From Flavobacterium sp. (GTDB lineage Bacteria; Bacteroidota; Bacteroidia; Flavobacteriales; Flavobacteriaceae), in assembly GCF_020217025.1 (NCBI RefSeq), contig NZ_JAIWOF010000016.1:1-10000 (forward strand): a stretch of DNA of 10,000 nt. Reading direction: 5' to 3'. Shown in pieces: positions 1 through 6,702 of this stretch (positions within the stretch are counted from its first letter, which is position 1; each line of letters opens with the position of its first letter). The translations under genes were made by a program, and so were the position numbers. The notes below the pieces were generated by a model that was not told the origin of the DNA, searched no databases, and worked only from the letters and a program-made list of their open reading frames with translations.

Positions 1-1
1 A

Positions 2-301
2 GAAATTGATGAGGAAATTGCAAAAATGCAAAACGAATTAATTTCTGAAAAAGATTTCCAAAAACTTCAAAATAAATTTGAAAGCAACTATGTAAGCAAT
101 AATGCTTCTGTTGAAGGAATTGCTGACAATTTAGCTACTTACTATATGTTATATGGTGATATCAATTTAATTAACACTGAAATCGATATTTATCGTTCTA
201 TCACAAGAGAAGAAATTAGAGATGTTGCAAAAAAATATCTAAACTCAAACCAAAGAATGATTTTAGATTATGTTCCTGCTAAAGACAAAGCTCAAAACTA
301 A
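2..301 (+). CDS. M16 family zinc peptidase, C-terminal fragment (gene cut by window start)
   Basis: The reading frame is open from base 2 and stops at 299-301, so this is the last 99 residues of a longer gene. The first ATG inside it (26) is internal and not a start. The visible part is helical and typical of the C-terminal half of an M16 (insulinase/processing peptidase) domain: a segment of the type SNNASVEGIADNLATYY, then LYGD-x-NLINTEID-x-Y, then ITREEIRDVAKKYL and a short basic end. M16 peptidases degrade peptides in the periplasm or on membranes. The following gene, 12 bases downstream, is a second M16-like protein without zinc ligands, so this upstream partner probably holds the catalytic HxxEH site, but that part lies outside the window. 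The family call is firm; the catalytic role is inferred. Confidence 0.85.
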   Translation, partial: EIDEEIAKMQNELISEKDFQKLQNKFESNYVSNNASVEGIADNLATYYMLYGDINLINTEIDIYRSITREEIRDVAKKYLNSNQRMILDYVPAKDKAQN

Positions 302-313
302 GATTTGAAGAAT

Positions 314-2365
314 ATGAAAAAATTTATATACATAGCAGCCAGTTTATTTTTAACAATAACTATGCAAGCACAAGACAGACCACAACCAAAAGCGGGACCA
401 GCTCCTACAACTAACATTAACAAGCCTCAAAGTTTTGTTCTTAAAAACGGTTTGAAAGTTTTAGTTGTGGAAAATCACAAATTACCACGTGTTTCTTTCA
501 ATCTAACATTAGACAATCCACCTTATGCTGAAGGAAATAAAAAAGGAGTTTCTGATATCTTAAGTGGAATGTTAGGTAACGGAACAGAAACAGCTACTAA
601 AGATGCGTACAACGAAGAAATCGACTTCTTAGGAGCGGACATCAACTTTTACGCTTCTGGAGCTTCAGCAAATGGTCTTTCTAGATATTCAAAAAGAATT
701 TTAGAATTAATGGCAGATGGTGCATTAAACCCATTATTTGACCAAAAAGAATTCGAAAAAGAAAAAGAAAAAATCATCGAAGGTTTAAAATCAGATGAAA
801 AAAGCGTTACTGCTATTGCTCGTAGAGTAGAAAACGTATTAACGTTTGGAAAAGAACATTACAAAGGAGAATTCACTAGTGAAGAAACTTTAAAAAATGT
901 AACATTAGAAGACGTTGTTATGAATTATAACACGTATTTCGTTCCAGCAAATGCTTATTTAGTAATTGTAGGAGATGTTAACTTTAAAGAAGTTAAAAAA
1001 GAAGTAGAAAGACTTTTTGGAACTTGGAAAAAGGCTACTGCTCCACAGTTAACTTATTCAAATCCTAAAGACGTTCAATATAGCCAAATCAACTTTATTG
1101 ACACTCCAAATGCAGTACAATCTGAAATCGCTTTAGTTAACTTGTCTAACTTAAAAATGACAGATAAAGAATATTTTTCAGTTTTATTAGCTAACCAAAT
1201 TTTAGGTGGTGGCGGTGAAGGAAGATTATTCTTAAACTTACGTGAAAAACATGGTTGGACATACGGAGCTTACTCTTCAATTGGAGCTGGAAAATACATC
1301 AACAAATTCCGTTCAAGTGCTTCAGTTAGAAATACAGTAACGGATAGTGCAGTTGTAGAATTTTTCAATGAGTTAAAAAGAATCAAAACAGAATTAGTTT
1401 CTGAAGAAGATTTAAGAAATGCAAAAGCAAAATATGTAGGTAACTTCGTAATGCAAATTGAAAAACCATCAACTATTGCAGGTTATGCTTTAAACAAGGA
1501 AACTCAAGGTTTACCTGAAGATTTCTACGAAAATTACATCAAAAACATCAACGCAGTTACTGCAGAAGATATCAAAAATGCTGCTAACAAATATTTCTTA
1601 TCTGATAAAACAAGAGTGGTTATCGTAGGAAAAGCAGCAGATGTTTTACCTGGTTTAGAAACAATGAGTAAAAGAGAAAAATTACCAATTTTCTACTTTG
1701 ACAAATATGGTAATCCAACAGAAAAACCAGAAGTTAAAAAGCCAATTCCTGCAGGAGTAACAACTCAAACTGTACTTAACAACTACATCAATGCTATTGG
1801 TGGCGAGAAAGCGGTTAAAAATGTAAAAACGTTAGCCGTAATGTCTGCCGGAACTGTTCAAGGAACACCTTTAGAATTAGTAGTAAAAACAGCTCCTAAA
1901 AAATTAGGCGTTGAAATGAAGGCTATGGGAATGGTAATGATGAAACAAGTTGTTAACGAAAAAGAAGCTTACATGGTACAACAAGGTCAAAGAAAAGATT
2001 TCAAAGACCAAGATTTGAAAGACATGCAAGATATGGCAGGTAATTTTAAAGAATTATCCTTATTGACAGACAAAGACGTTACTTTAACAGGAATCGAAAA
2101 CATTAATGGAGCAGATGCTTACGCTATTAAAAACGGAAAATCTACTTATTACTATGATGTAAAAACTGGATTTAAAGTAGCTGAGGCTAAAGACGTTGAG
2201 CAAGGCGGTCAAAAAATGACACAAACTACTTACTATCAAGACTACAAAGATGTAAAAGGGTTGAAATTCCCATACAAAACCATCATGAATGTTGGTATCG
2301 AAATCGAATTAATTACTACTGAAGTTAAAATTAACGAAGGTGTAACTGATGCTGATTTCAAATAA
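314..2365 (+). CDS. Secreted M16 peptidase-like protein without zinc ligands, with C-terminal LolA-like domain
   Basis: 683 residues. I chose the ATG at 314 over an in-frame TTG at 305 because it begins directly with a signal peptide: KK, a hydrophobic run to about residue 17, and likely cleavage after the Ala in MQA-QD (residues 17-21). Residues about 35-475 form two M16 domains. In the first, the place of the HxxEH zinc motif reads GVSDILSGMLGNGT (78-91), so the two His and the Glu are replaced by Asp81, Gly85 and Ser84; the domain should not bind catalytic zinc. The second domain keeps the Arg304/Tyr317 pair (GEGRLFLNLREKHGWTYG) that holds substrate in active pairs. Residues about 480-683 are an added domain with a YIxAIGG start, STYYYDVKTGF, YKDVKGLKFPYK and an ending DADF, like periplasmic LolA-type beta proteins of Bacteroidota. 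It lies 12 bases after another M16 gene and probably acts with it as a heterodimer (inference). Confidence 0.88.
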   Translation: MKKFIYIAASLFLTITMQAQDRPQPKAGPAPTTNINKPQSFVLKNGLKVLVVENHKLPRVSFNLTLDNPPYAEGNKKGVSDILSGMLGNGTETATKDAYNEEIDFLGADINFYASGASANGLSRYSKRILELMADGALNPLFDQKEFEKEKEKIIEGLKSDEKSVTAIARRVENVLTFGKEHYKGEFTSEETLKNVTLEDVVMNYNTYFVPANAYLVIVGDVNFKEVKKEVERLFGTWKKATAPQLTYSNPKDVQYSQINFIDTPNAVQSEIALVNLSNLKMTDKEYFSVLLANQILGGGGEGRLFLNLREKHGWTYGAYSSIGAGKYINKFRSSASVRNTVTDSAVVEFFNELKRIKTELVSEEDLRNAKAKYVGNFVMQIEKPSTIAGYALNKETQGLPEDFYENYIKNINAVTAEDIKNAANKYFLSDKTRVVIVGKAADVLPGLETMSKREKLPIFYFDKYGNPTEKPEVKKPIPAGVTTQTVLNNYINAIGGEKAVKNVKTLAVMSAGTVQGTPLELVVKTAPKKLGVEMKAMGMVMMKQVVNEKEAYMVQQGQRKDFKDQDLKDMQDMAGNFKELSLLTDKDVTLTGIENINGADAYAIKNGKSTYYYDVKTGFKVAEAKDVEQGGQKMTQTTYYQDYKDVKGLKFPYKTIMNVGIEIELITTEVKINEGVTDADFK

Positions 2366-2386
2366 TAAACAAAACATGAAATTCAG

Positions 2387-2417
2387 AAAGCGCTCAAGAA
2401 ATTGGGCGCTTTTTTTT
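2387..2417 (+). terminator. Rho-independent terminator after the M16 pair
   Basis: Arms 2387-2397 and 2402-2412 pair over 11 bp (AAAGCGCTCAA with TTGGGCGCTTT, one G-T pair) around a GAAA tetraloop, followed by an unbroken T run to 2417. It begins 21 bases after the stop of the M16-like gene. Its T tract overlaps the stop codon of the convergent transporter gene (2416-2418). On the minus strand the downstream tract is weak, so it mainly serves the plus strand. Confidence 0.9.
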
Positions 2418-3285
2418 ATTTCTTACTGGAAAAATAAACTCCGACTAAAACAACTAAAGCACCTAATAATTGAATTACCGAAAGCGTTTCATTCATAAAT
2501 AAATAACCTAAAACAAAAGCTACTACCGGAATAATATAAGTTACCGAAGAAGCAAAAACAGGTGATGAAAGCTGAATCAATTTAAAGAATAAAATATTTG
2601 AAAATCCAGTTCCGACGATTCCTAAAATCGCAATAAAACCTAAAGAAGTTTGCACTTTAGTTTCATGAATGATATCAAAAAAACCAGTGAAATACAAAAC
2701 GATTAAAGCCGGAAAAAACATAATTAAAAAGTTTCCTGTACTAATGGTTAACGGCTTTAAATCAGATAAGTATTTTTTAATTAAGTTGACATTGATACCA
2801 TAAAAAATCGAAGCAATTACAATTAAAATTGCGTAGTAATAGTTTTCAGTAGTATTTTCTCCATCACCAAATAACACTAACAAAGCACAACCGATAAAAC
2901 CAATAATAACTCCAAAAACTTGACTACGTTGCACACTCATTCCAAAAAAAAGCAATCCAGCTAAAAGAGTATTCAAAGGAGTTAATGAATTTAAAATCGA
3001 ACTAATAGAACCATCAATTTTTGAAAGTGCAAAAGCAAATAAAAACGCTGGAATAAAGGTGCCACATAAAGCTGTTAGCGCAATAAATTTCCATTTATAT
3101 AAGGGAATTTGAGGAATTTGTTTGAATCCAACAACAATCAAAAACATAGCTGCAAAAAGAATTCGCAAACTCCCTAATTGCACCGAATTCACACCTTTTA
3201 ACCCCAATTGCATTAAGATGAAGGAACTTCCCCAAACGCAGCCTAAAAAGCCTAATAAATACCATTTTGTCGAATTGTTTTCCAT
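2416..3285 (-). CDS. EamA/DMT-superfamily inner-membrane transporter
   Basis: 289 residues with about ten hydrophobic helices in two five-helix EamA repeats (roughly residues 6-138 and 150-286), the normal length of this family. The N-terminal WGSSFILMQLGL (19-30) and the first-repeat segment around SSILNSLTPLNTLLAGLLFFG are typical of EamA. The C terminus ends in SSKK on the cytoplasmic side. The family exports or imports small metabolites such as amino acids, nucleotide sugars or drugs; nothing here identifies the substrate. The ATG at 3285 precedes a short polar cytoplasmic stretch and helix 1, so the start is good. The gene stands alone: convergent with the M16 gene and divergent from the metal-domain lipoprotein, with a 110-base gap between. 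I see no convincing promoter box for it. Confidence 0.9.
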   Translation of the reverse strand: MENNSTKWYLLGFLGCVWGSSFILMQLGLKGVNSVQLGSLRILFAAMFLIVVGFKQIPQIPLYKWKFIALTALCGTFIPAFLFAFALSKIDGSISSILNSLTPLNTLLAGLLFFGMSVQRSQVFGVIIGFIGCALLVLFGDGENTTENYYYAILIVIASIFYGINVNLIKKYLSDLKPLTISTGNFLIMFFPALIVLYFTGFFDIIHETKVQTSLGFIAILGIVGTGFSNILFFKLIQLSSPVFASSVTYIIPVVAFVLGYLFMNETLSVIQLLGALVVLVGVYFSSKK

Positions 3286-3318
3286 AGCGCTAAATTGTTC
3301 GTCAAAATTCAGGCTTTA

Positions 3319-3353
3319 TTTTGAAAATAGCACTATGAAATTTTGTAATTTTG
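3319..3353 (+). promoter_or_regulatory. Promoter of the HMA-domain lipoprotein
   Basis: The -7 box TAATTTTG at 3346-3353 fits the Bacteroidota consensus TAnnTTTG. A TTTTG at 3319-3323 can serve as the -33 element at a spacing of 22. Transcription would start near 3360, giving a leader of about 36 bases before the ATG at 3396. A TTG codon in frame with the gene (3351) lies inside the box and so cannot be the start. Predicted from consensus only. Confidence 0.6.
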
Positions 3354-3395
3354 CATAGTCTTTATTTAGAGACTTTTAATTTAACATTTATAGAT

Positions 3396-3764
3396 ATGAA
3401 AAATTTAAAAAATATTGGTTTAGCGCTTTTAATGACACTTTCATTAGCAAGTTGCAAACAAGAAAACAAAGAAGTAGCAGTTGAAGAAACTAAAAAAGAA
3501 GCCGTTTCAGAAGCTGATTTAGCTAAAATGCAAACTGCAAGTTTTACTATCGATGGAATGACTTGCGCTATGGGTTGTGCTAAAACTATCGAAAACAAAT
3601 TAGCAGAACAAGAAGGTGTTGGACAAGCGGTTGTGGATTTCGACACTAAAATTGCTACTGTAAAATTCGATGCTGAAAAACAATCGTTAGAATCTCTAAC
3701 TAAAACCATTGAAGGTGTTGCTGGTGGTGATTCTTACAAAGTAACGGAATCGAAAAAAATGTAA
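3396..3764 (+). CDS. Lipoprotein with heavy-metal-associated (HMA) domain, CxxxC type
   Basis: 122 residues. The start is a lipoprotein signal: KNLK, a hydrophobic run, then the lipobox LASC with Cys20 as the lipidated residue. Residues 21-45 are a charged linker rich in Glu and Lys. Residues about 48-118 are an HMA (ferredoxin-like, copper-chaperone) fold with the metal loop GMTCAMGCAK (54-63), then a conserved TVKFD strand. The canonical loop is MTCxxC; here Cys57 and Cys61 are three residues apart, an insertion I believe is common in Bacteroidota envelope HMA proteins. Likely role: binding a soft metal (Cu, Zn or similar) at the envelope, probably on the periplasmic side; the metal is inferred. 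It has its own promoter and terminator, so it is monocistronic. Confidence 0.85.
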   Translation: MKNLKNIGLALLMTLSLASCKQENKEVAVEETKKEAVSEADLAKMQTASFTIDGMTCAMGCAKTIENKLAEQEGVGQAVVDFDTKIATVKFDAEKQSLESLTKTIEGVAGGDSYKVTESKKM

Positions 3765-3765
3765 T

Positions 3766-3798
3766 AAAAAACGCCCTGAGATAATCAGGGCGTTTTTT
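3766..3798. terminator. Bidirectional terminator between the HMA lipoprotein and the gld block
   Basis: Perfect 14-bp inverted repeat, AAAAAACGCCCTGA (3766-3779) and its complement (3785-3798), with the 5-base loop GATAA. Both strands end in a run of six T within the stem followed by AT-rich sequence, so it works both ways. It starts one base after the plus-strand stop and overlaps the stop codon of the minus-strand gene (3797-3799). It is the only terminator seen for the long minus-strand block starting at mutY. Confidence 0.93.
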
Positions 3799-4351
3799 AT
3801 TTCCAACATCTAATAATCATACATTTTAATTCATCGTTTGGATAAATTAAAGTGTAAATTGAATTACTTCCATCATAACAATCATTAGTATTATTCTCCT
3901 TTTGAATCTGATTAATTTTTTTACCTTTTTTTAAATTTTCAAAAATTATTTTTAAATCAGAATGCAAATATTCAGTTTCTATACCAGGAACTTTTGATTT
4001 ATATTCTTTAAGGGCAGATTCAAATCTATCTTCATATTTACTTTCATTCATATTAAGCCTAAATTCAATATATTTTTCTTTAGAAAATATTTGAACAAAA
4101 CTTGCAGGACAACCATCGCAAGCAAAATCATGTTTTTCAATAATTAGAATTGTATCATTTTTGTTTTGTTGATGTAGTTCAATTATATCCTTAATATATT
4201 GCTTTCTAAAATCAAACTGCGACTCTATTTCATTTGAAAATTTACCAATATTAGACTTATGACATTTATAAATCTTGTCATTAAGTGAATCATTATTGAT
4301 TAATAATAACACAATTGAAATGATAAATGATATCAAATTGACTTTGATCAT
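3797..4351 (-). CDS. Unrecognised secreted or anchored protein with six cysteines
   Basis: 184 residues, not recognised as a known family. An N-terminal hydrophobic stretch (about residues 4-18) after MIK acts as a signal peptide or a single membrane anchor. There is no lipobox. The rest is charged and looks soluble, with a central strand TILIIEKHDFACDGCPASF holding a CxxC pair (Cys78, Cys81). Further Cys sit at 30, 158, 177 and 182, the last two close to the C terminus (RCWK). Six cysteines in an exported protein could form disulfides; the CDGC pair could instead be redox-active or bind metal, but there is no thioredoxin fold pattern around it. The gene follows gldD by 27 bases without a terminator, so it is probably co-transcribed. 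It is more AT-rich and more Asn/Lys/Ile-rich than gldD, which may mean recent arrival. Start ATG 4351 is the only sensible one. Confidence 0.7.
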   Translation of the reverse strand: MIKVNLISFIISIVLLLINNDSLNDKIYKCHKSNIGKFSNEIESQFDFRKQYIKDIIELHQQNKNDTILIIEKHDFACDGCPASFVQIFSKEKYIEFRLNMNESKYEDRFESALKEYKSKVPGIETEYLHSDLKIIFENLKKGKKINQIQKENNTNDCYDGSNSIYTLIYPNDELKCMIIRCWK

Positions 4352-4373
4352 TTTTGTAAATTAGAAATTAATA

Positions 4374-4381
4374 CAAATTTA
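4374..4381 (-). promoter_or_regulatory. Possible -7 box before the Cys-containing orphan gene
   Basis: On the minus strand TAAATTTG matches TAnnTTTG and overlaps the gldD stop codon, 22 bases before the ATG at 4351. No TTG is found at the expected -33 distance, and an 8-base match in AT-rich DNA is easily chance. Weak. Confidence 0.25.
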
Positions 4382-4936
4382 TTTCCATTCCAAAGTTTCC
4401 ATTATCTTGCGCATATCTTCTTTTAGATATTGAGCGGCAGGCAAAATGGAATCGAAATTAGGTTTTGCATAAAAATAAACACTTCCAACGATAAAGTTTT
4501 TAGTGCTATCGGTAGCATAAAATTGCGCATTAGTCGCGGCATTACCTCCTACTTCGTAAAACATTCCGTAAACCTTTTTCTTGCCATTAATAAAAGGTTG
4601 TTCAACAATGTCATCTGCTTTTACAACGTGATTGTAAGTAAGTGTTTGAGCATCGCGTAATAATTTATCTATATCGTTGTTTACTGATTTGTGAGTCAAG
4701 TAAATCGTAGCTTTCATCTTTGGATAATTGATTTCAAAAGCACATGATTTGTCTTTTATCAAGGCTAAATTATTTTTCTCAAAAGTAAAGGAACAATTAG
4801 AATCTAATTTAGAATATTTCGCTTTTGGATATTCTAAACTTAATTGTCCTTTTGGTTTTGGCAATGTTTCATCTCCACAAGAAATCAAACTTAAAAACAA
4901 TCCCAAACAGCTTAATTTTACTATATTTTGTATCAT
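4379..4936 (-). CDS. gldD: Gliding motility lipoprotein GldD
   Basis: 185 residues, matching the GldD family in length and layout. The signal ends in the lipobox LISC with Cys20 as the lipidated residue, followed by GDETLPKPKG. The mature protein has the family start GQLSLEYPKAKY (30-41), a CSF...KSCAFEINYP segment with Cys48 and Cys65 that could form a disulfide, then IYLTHKSV, KVYGMFYEVGGNAATNAQFYATD and a helical end ROUGHLY matching KEDMRKIMETLEW. GldD is one of the Gld lipoproteins needed for surface gliding in Flavobacterium, with loss causing non-spreading, phage-resistant cells; its biochemical job is not known. It starts 2 bases after the gldE stop, so the two are surely translated from one mRNA. 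The partner gene next door supports the name strongly. Confidence 0.94.
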   Translation of the reverse strand: MIQNIVKLSCLGLFLSLISCGDETLPKPKGQLSLEYPKAKYSKLDSNCSFTFEKNNLALIKDKSCAFEINYPKMKATIYLTHKSVNNDIDKLLRDAQTLTYNHVVKADDIVEQPFINGKKKVYGMFYEVGGNAATNAQFYATDSTKNFIVGSVYFYAKPNFDSILPAAQYLKEDMRKIMETLEWK

Positions 4937-4938
4937 AA

Positions 4939-6231
4939 TTACAATAACGTAACTTTTATTTGTTTTATTCTTCTCTTATCTACATTTTCGATGGTAAAAA
5001 TAAGATTATGGAATGTTATTTTCTGTCTTTTCTTTGGAAAATTTCCAGAAATCTCAAGTAAGAATCCCGCTAAAGTCTCGGCTTCACCTTTTTTACTTTC
5101 AAATTCATTTTCATCCACTTCAATAATTCGATAAAAATCTTTCAAGCTGATTTTGCCTTCAAAAAGGAAATTTTTATCATCAATTTGAGAGTAAATTAAA
5201 TCTTCATCGTCAAATTCATCACTAATATCGCCTACAATTTCTTCCAAAACATCTTCTAAAGAAATAATTCCCGAAGTTCCTCCATATTCATCTACCACAA
5301 CCGCTAAGTGACTTTTCATGCCTTGAAAATCTTTCAACAAATCGTCTAACTTTTTGTTTTCTGGAACGAAGAATGGTTGGCGTAATAATTTGGTCCATTC
5401 AAAATCTTCGCTATCGATATGGGGAATCAAGTCTTTAATAAACAAAATTCCTTCAATTTGATCAATATTTTCTTTGTAAACTGGAATTCGAGAATAGCCT
5501 TTCTCAACTATTTTTGGCATTACTTGAGCAAAAGTTTCTTCGATATTTAAAGCAAAAACATCAATTCTTGGACTCATTACTTGGCGCACTTCGGTGTTTC
5601 CAAAAGTTACAATTCCTTCTAAGATTTTTTGTTCGCCATCAGTTGTATCGGTTTGCGATGTTAATTCTAAGGCTTGTGAAAGTTGGTCAACCGAAAAATT
5701 CCCCTTTTGTACATTGAGTTTCTTCTCGATAAAAAGAATTCCGTTTCGCATCGGAACACTGATTGGAGATAAAATATTATTCAAAATCGAAATCGGAATA
5801 GCTACTTTTCTTGCAAAAACCATATTGTTTCGATTGGCATAAATTTTTGGCAAGACCTCACCAAACAACAATAGAAAAAATGTAACTAAAACCACTTCAA
5901 CTGTAAAACGTAATGCATAAGATTCAATTCCATCAAAAAAGCGTTCACTAATTGATGAGAATAAAATAACAACTGCAATATTTACAAAATTATTGGCTAC
6001 TAAAATTGTAGCTAATAGTTTTTTTGGCTTTTCTAACAAATTAGAAATTAGCGTTCCACTATTGTAATCTTTGTTTGAAATATCGTCGATATCTTTTTGA
6101 GATAAAGAAAAAAGTGCCACTTCTGAGCCCGAAATAAAGGCAGAACAAGCGAGCAATACCACAATTGCTAGTATTCCAAAAAGGAATTCAAAGTCTATAG
6201 AATAAAGAAAACTGGCCGGATCAGGATCCAA
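4939..6231 (-). CDS. gldE: GldE, CNNM/CorC-type membrane protein with CBS pair
   Basis: 430 residues with the standard CNNM/HlyC layout: an N-terminal DUF21 membrane domain (about 15-190; helices near 18-38, 72-95 and 107-125, with SGSEVALFSLS and FGEVLPK motifs), a CBS pair (about 205-335; QVMSPRIDV, YSRIPVYKENIDQIEGIL, DEYGGTSGIISLEDVLEEIV) and a CorC_HlyC transporter-associated domain (about 345-425). Relatives transport or sense Mg2+ and similar ions; CBS domains usually bind adenine nucleotides. The pairing with gldD makes it the gliding protein GldE rather than a general CorC. The start is a TTG at 6231 (LDPDP read as MDPDP): an in-frame TGA lies 9 bases upstream, and no ATG occurs before the first helix, so a non-ATG start seems real. 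It lies 15 bases after ssb in the same operon. Confidence 0.93.
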   Translation of the reverse strand: MDPDPASFLYSIDFEFLFGILAIVVLLACSAFISGSEVALFSLSQKDIDDISNKDYNSGTLISNLLEKPKKLLATILVANNFVNIAVVILFSSISERFFDGIESYALRFTVEVVLVTFFLLLFGEVLPKIYANRNNMVFARKVAIPISILNNILSPISVPMRNGILFIEKKLNVQKGNFSVDQLSQALELTSQTDTTDGEQKILEGIVTFGNTEVRQVMSPRIDVFALNIEETFAQVMPKIVEKGYSRIPVYKENIDQIEGILFIKDLIPHIDSEDFEWTKLLRQPFFVPENKKLDDLLKDFQGMKSHLAVVVDEYGGTSGIISLEDVLEEIVGDISDEFDDEDLIYSQIDDKNFLFEGKISLKDFYRIIEVDENEFESKKGEAETLAGFLLEISGNFPKKRQKITFHNLIFTIENVDKRRIKQIKVTLL

Positions 6232-6246
6232 ATTAAATCAATTTAG

Positions 6247-6648
6247 TTAAACATTAAAATCATCAGGAGCACTACCTGTTGGTAAAGACGACTTGCTTAA
6301 ATCGGTCTCTTTTTTGGTGGTTAAGAATGTAAATTCGGTTACCTGAATTTCAGTAGTGTACTTTGTAGCACCATCTTCTGCTTGCCATTGACGCGATTTG
6401 ATTCTGCCTTCAATGTAAATTTTATCGCCTTTAGAAAGGTATTTTTCGCAAATTTCGGCTGCTTTATTTCGAACAACAATGTTGTGCCATTCTGTAGAAG
6501 TAATTTTTTCTCCGGTAGTTTTGTTGATGTATACTTCGTTTGTCGCTAAAGGAAAACGTCCAATACAATTACCACCTTCAAAGTAATGCATTTTAACTTC
6601 GTCACCTAAATGACCTATCAAAATAACCTTGTTTAATGTTCCGTTCAT
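6247..6648 (-). CDS. ssb: Single-stranded DNA-binding protein, short form with altered C-terminal tip
   Basis: 133 residues. Residues 1-112 are the SSB OB-fold: MNGTLNKVILIGHLG start, EWHNIVVRNKAAEICEKYLSKGDKIYIEGR, and SRQWQ...YTTEIQVTEFTFL. It coats single-stranded DNA during replication and repair, as a tetramer in this family. The linker is only about 15 residues (KKETDLSKSSLPTGSAP) and the end reads DDFNV. Most bacterial SSBs finish with an acidic tip ending in DDxPF that recruits partner proteins; here the acidic pair remains but Pro-Phe is replaced, and the linker is short. The genome may hold a second, main ssb. It follows mutY by 38 bases and has its own promoter; gldE follows 15 bases downstream. 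Confidence 0.93.
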   Translation of the reverse strand: MNGTLNKVILIGHLGDEVKMHYFEGGNCIGRFPLATNEVYINKTTGEKITSTEWHNIVVRNKAAEICEKYLSKGDKIYIEGRIKSRQWQAEDGATKYTTEIQVTEFTFLTTKKETDLSKSSLPTGSAPDDFNV

Positions 6649-6673
6649 GGCTTATATGTTTATTAGGGTTAAT

Positions 6674-6702
6674 CAAAAATAGTAATTTAAAGTGAATTAC
6701 AA
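6674..6702 (-). promoter_or_regulatory. Internal promoter for ssb-gldE-gldD
   Basis: On the minus strand TTG at 6702-6700, an 18-base spacer, then TATTTTTG at 6681-6674: a full match to the Bacteroidota -33/-7 pattern (TTG, TAnnTTTG). The -33 part lies in the last codons of mutY and the -7 box falls just after its stop. Transcription would start near 6667, about 19 bases before the ssb ATG (6648). This would let ssb and the gliding genes be expressed independently of mutY. Confidence 0.65.

Noticed and set aside
3303..3310. Possible -7 box GAATTTTG for the EamA transporter (minus strand)
   Set aside because: The first base of the consensus TA is wrong and no TTG lies at the -33 distance.
3122..3358. 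Plus-strand ORF opposite the transporter gene
   Set aside because: It is the antisense shadow of the EamA N-terminal region with no family features or promoter.
5514..5842. Two plus-strand ORFs opposite gldE
   Set aside because: Shadows of the gldE frame; composition follows the antisense of the CBS and membrane segments.
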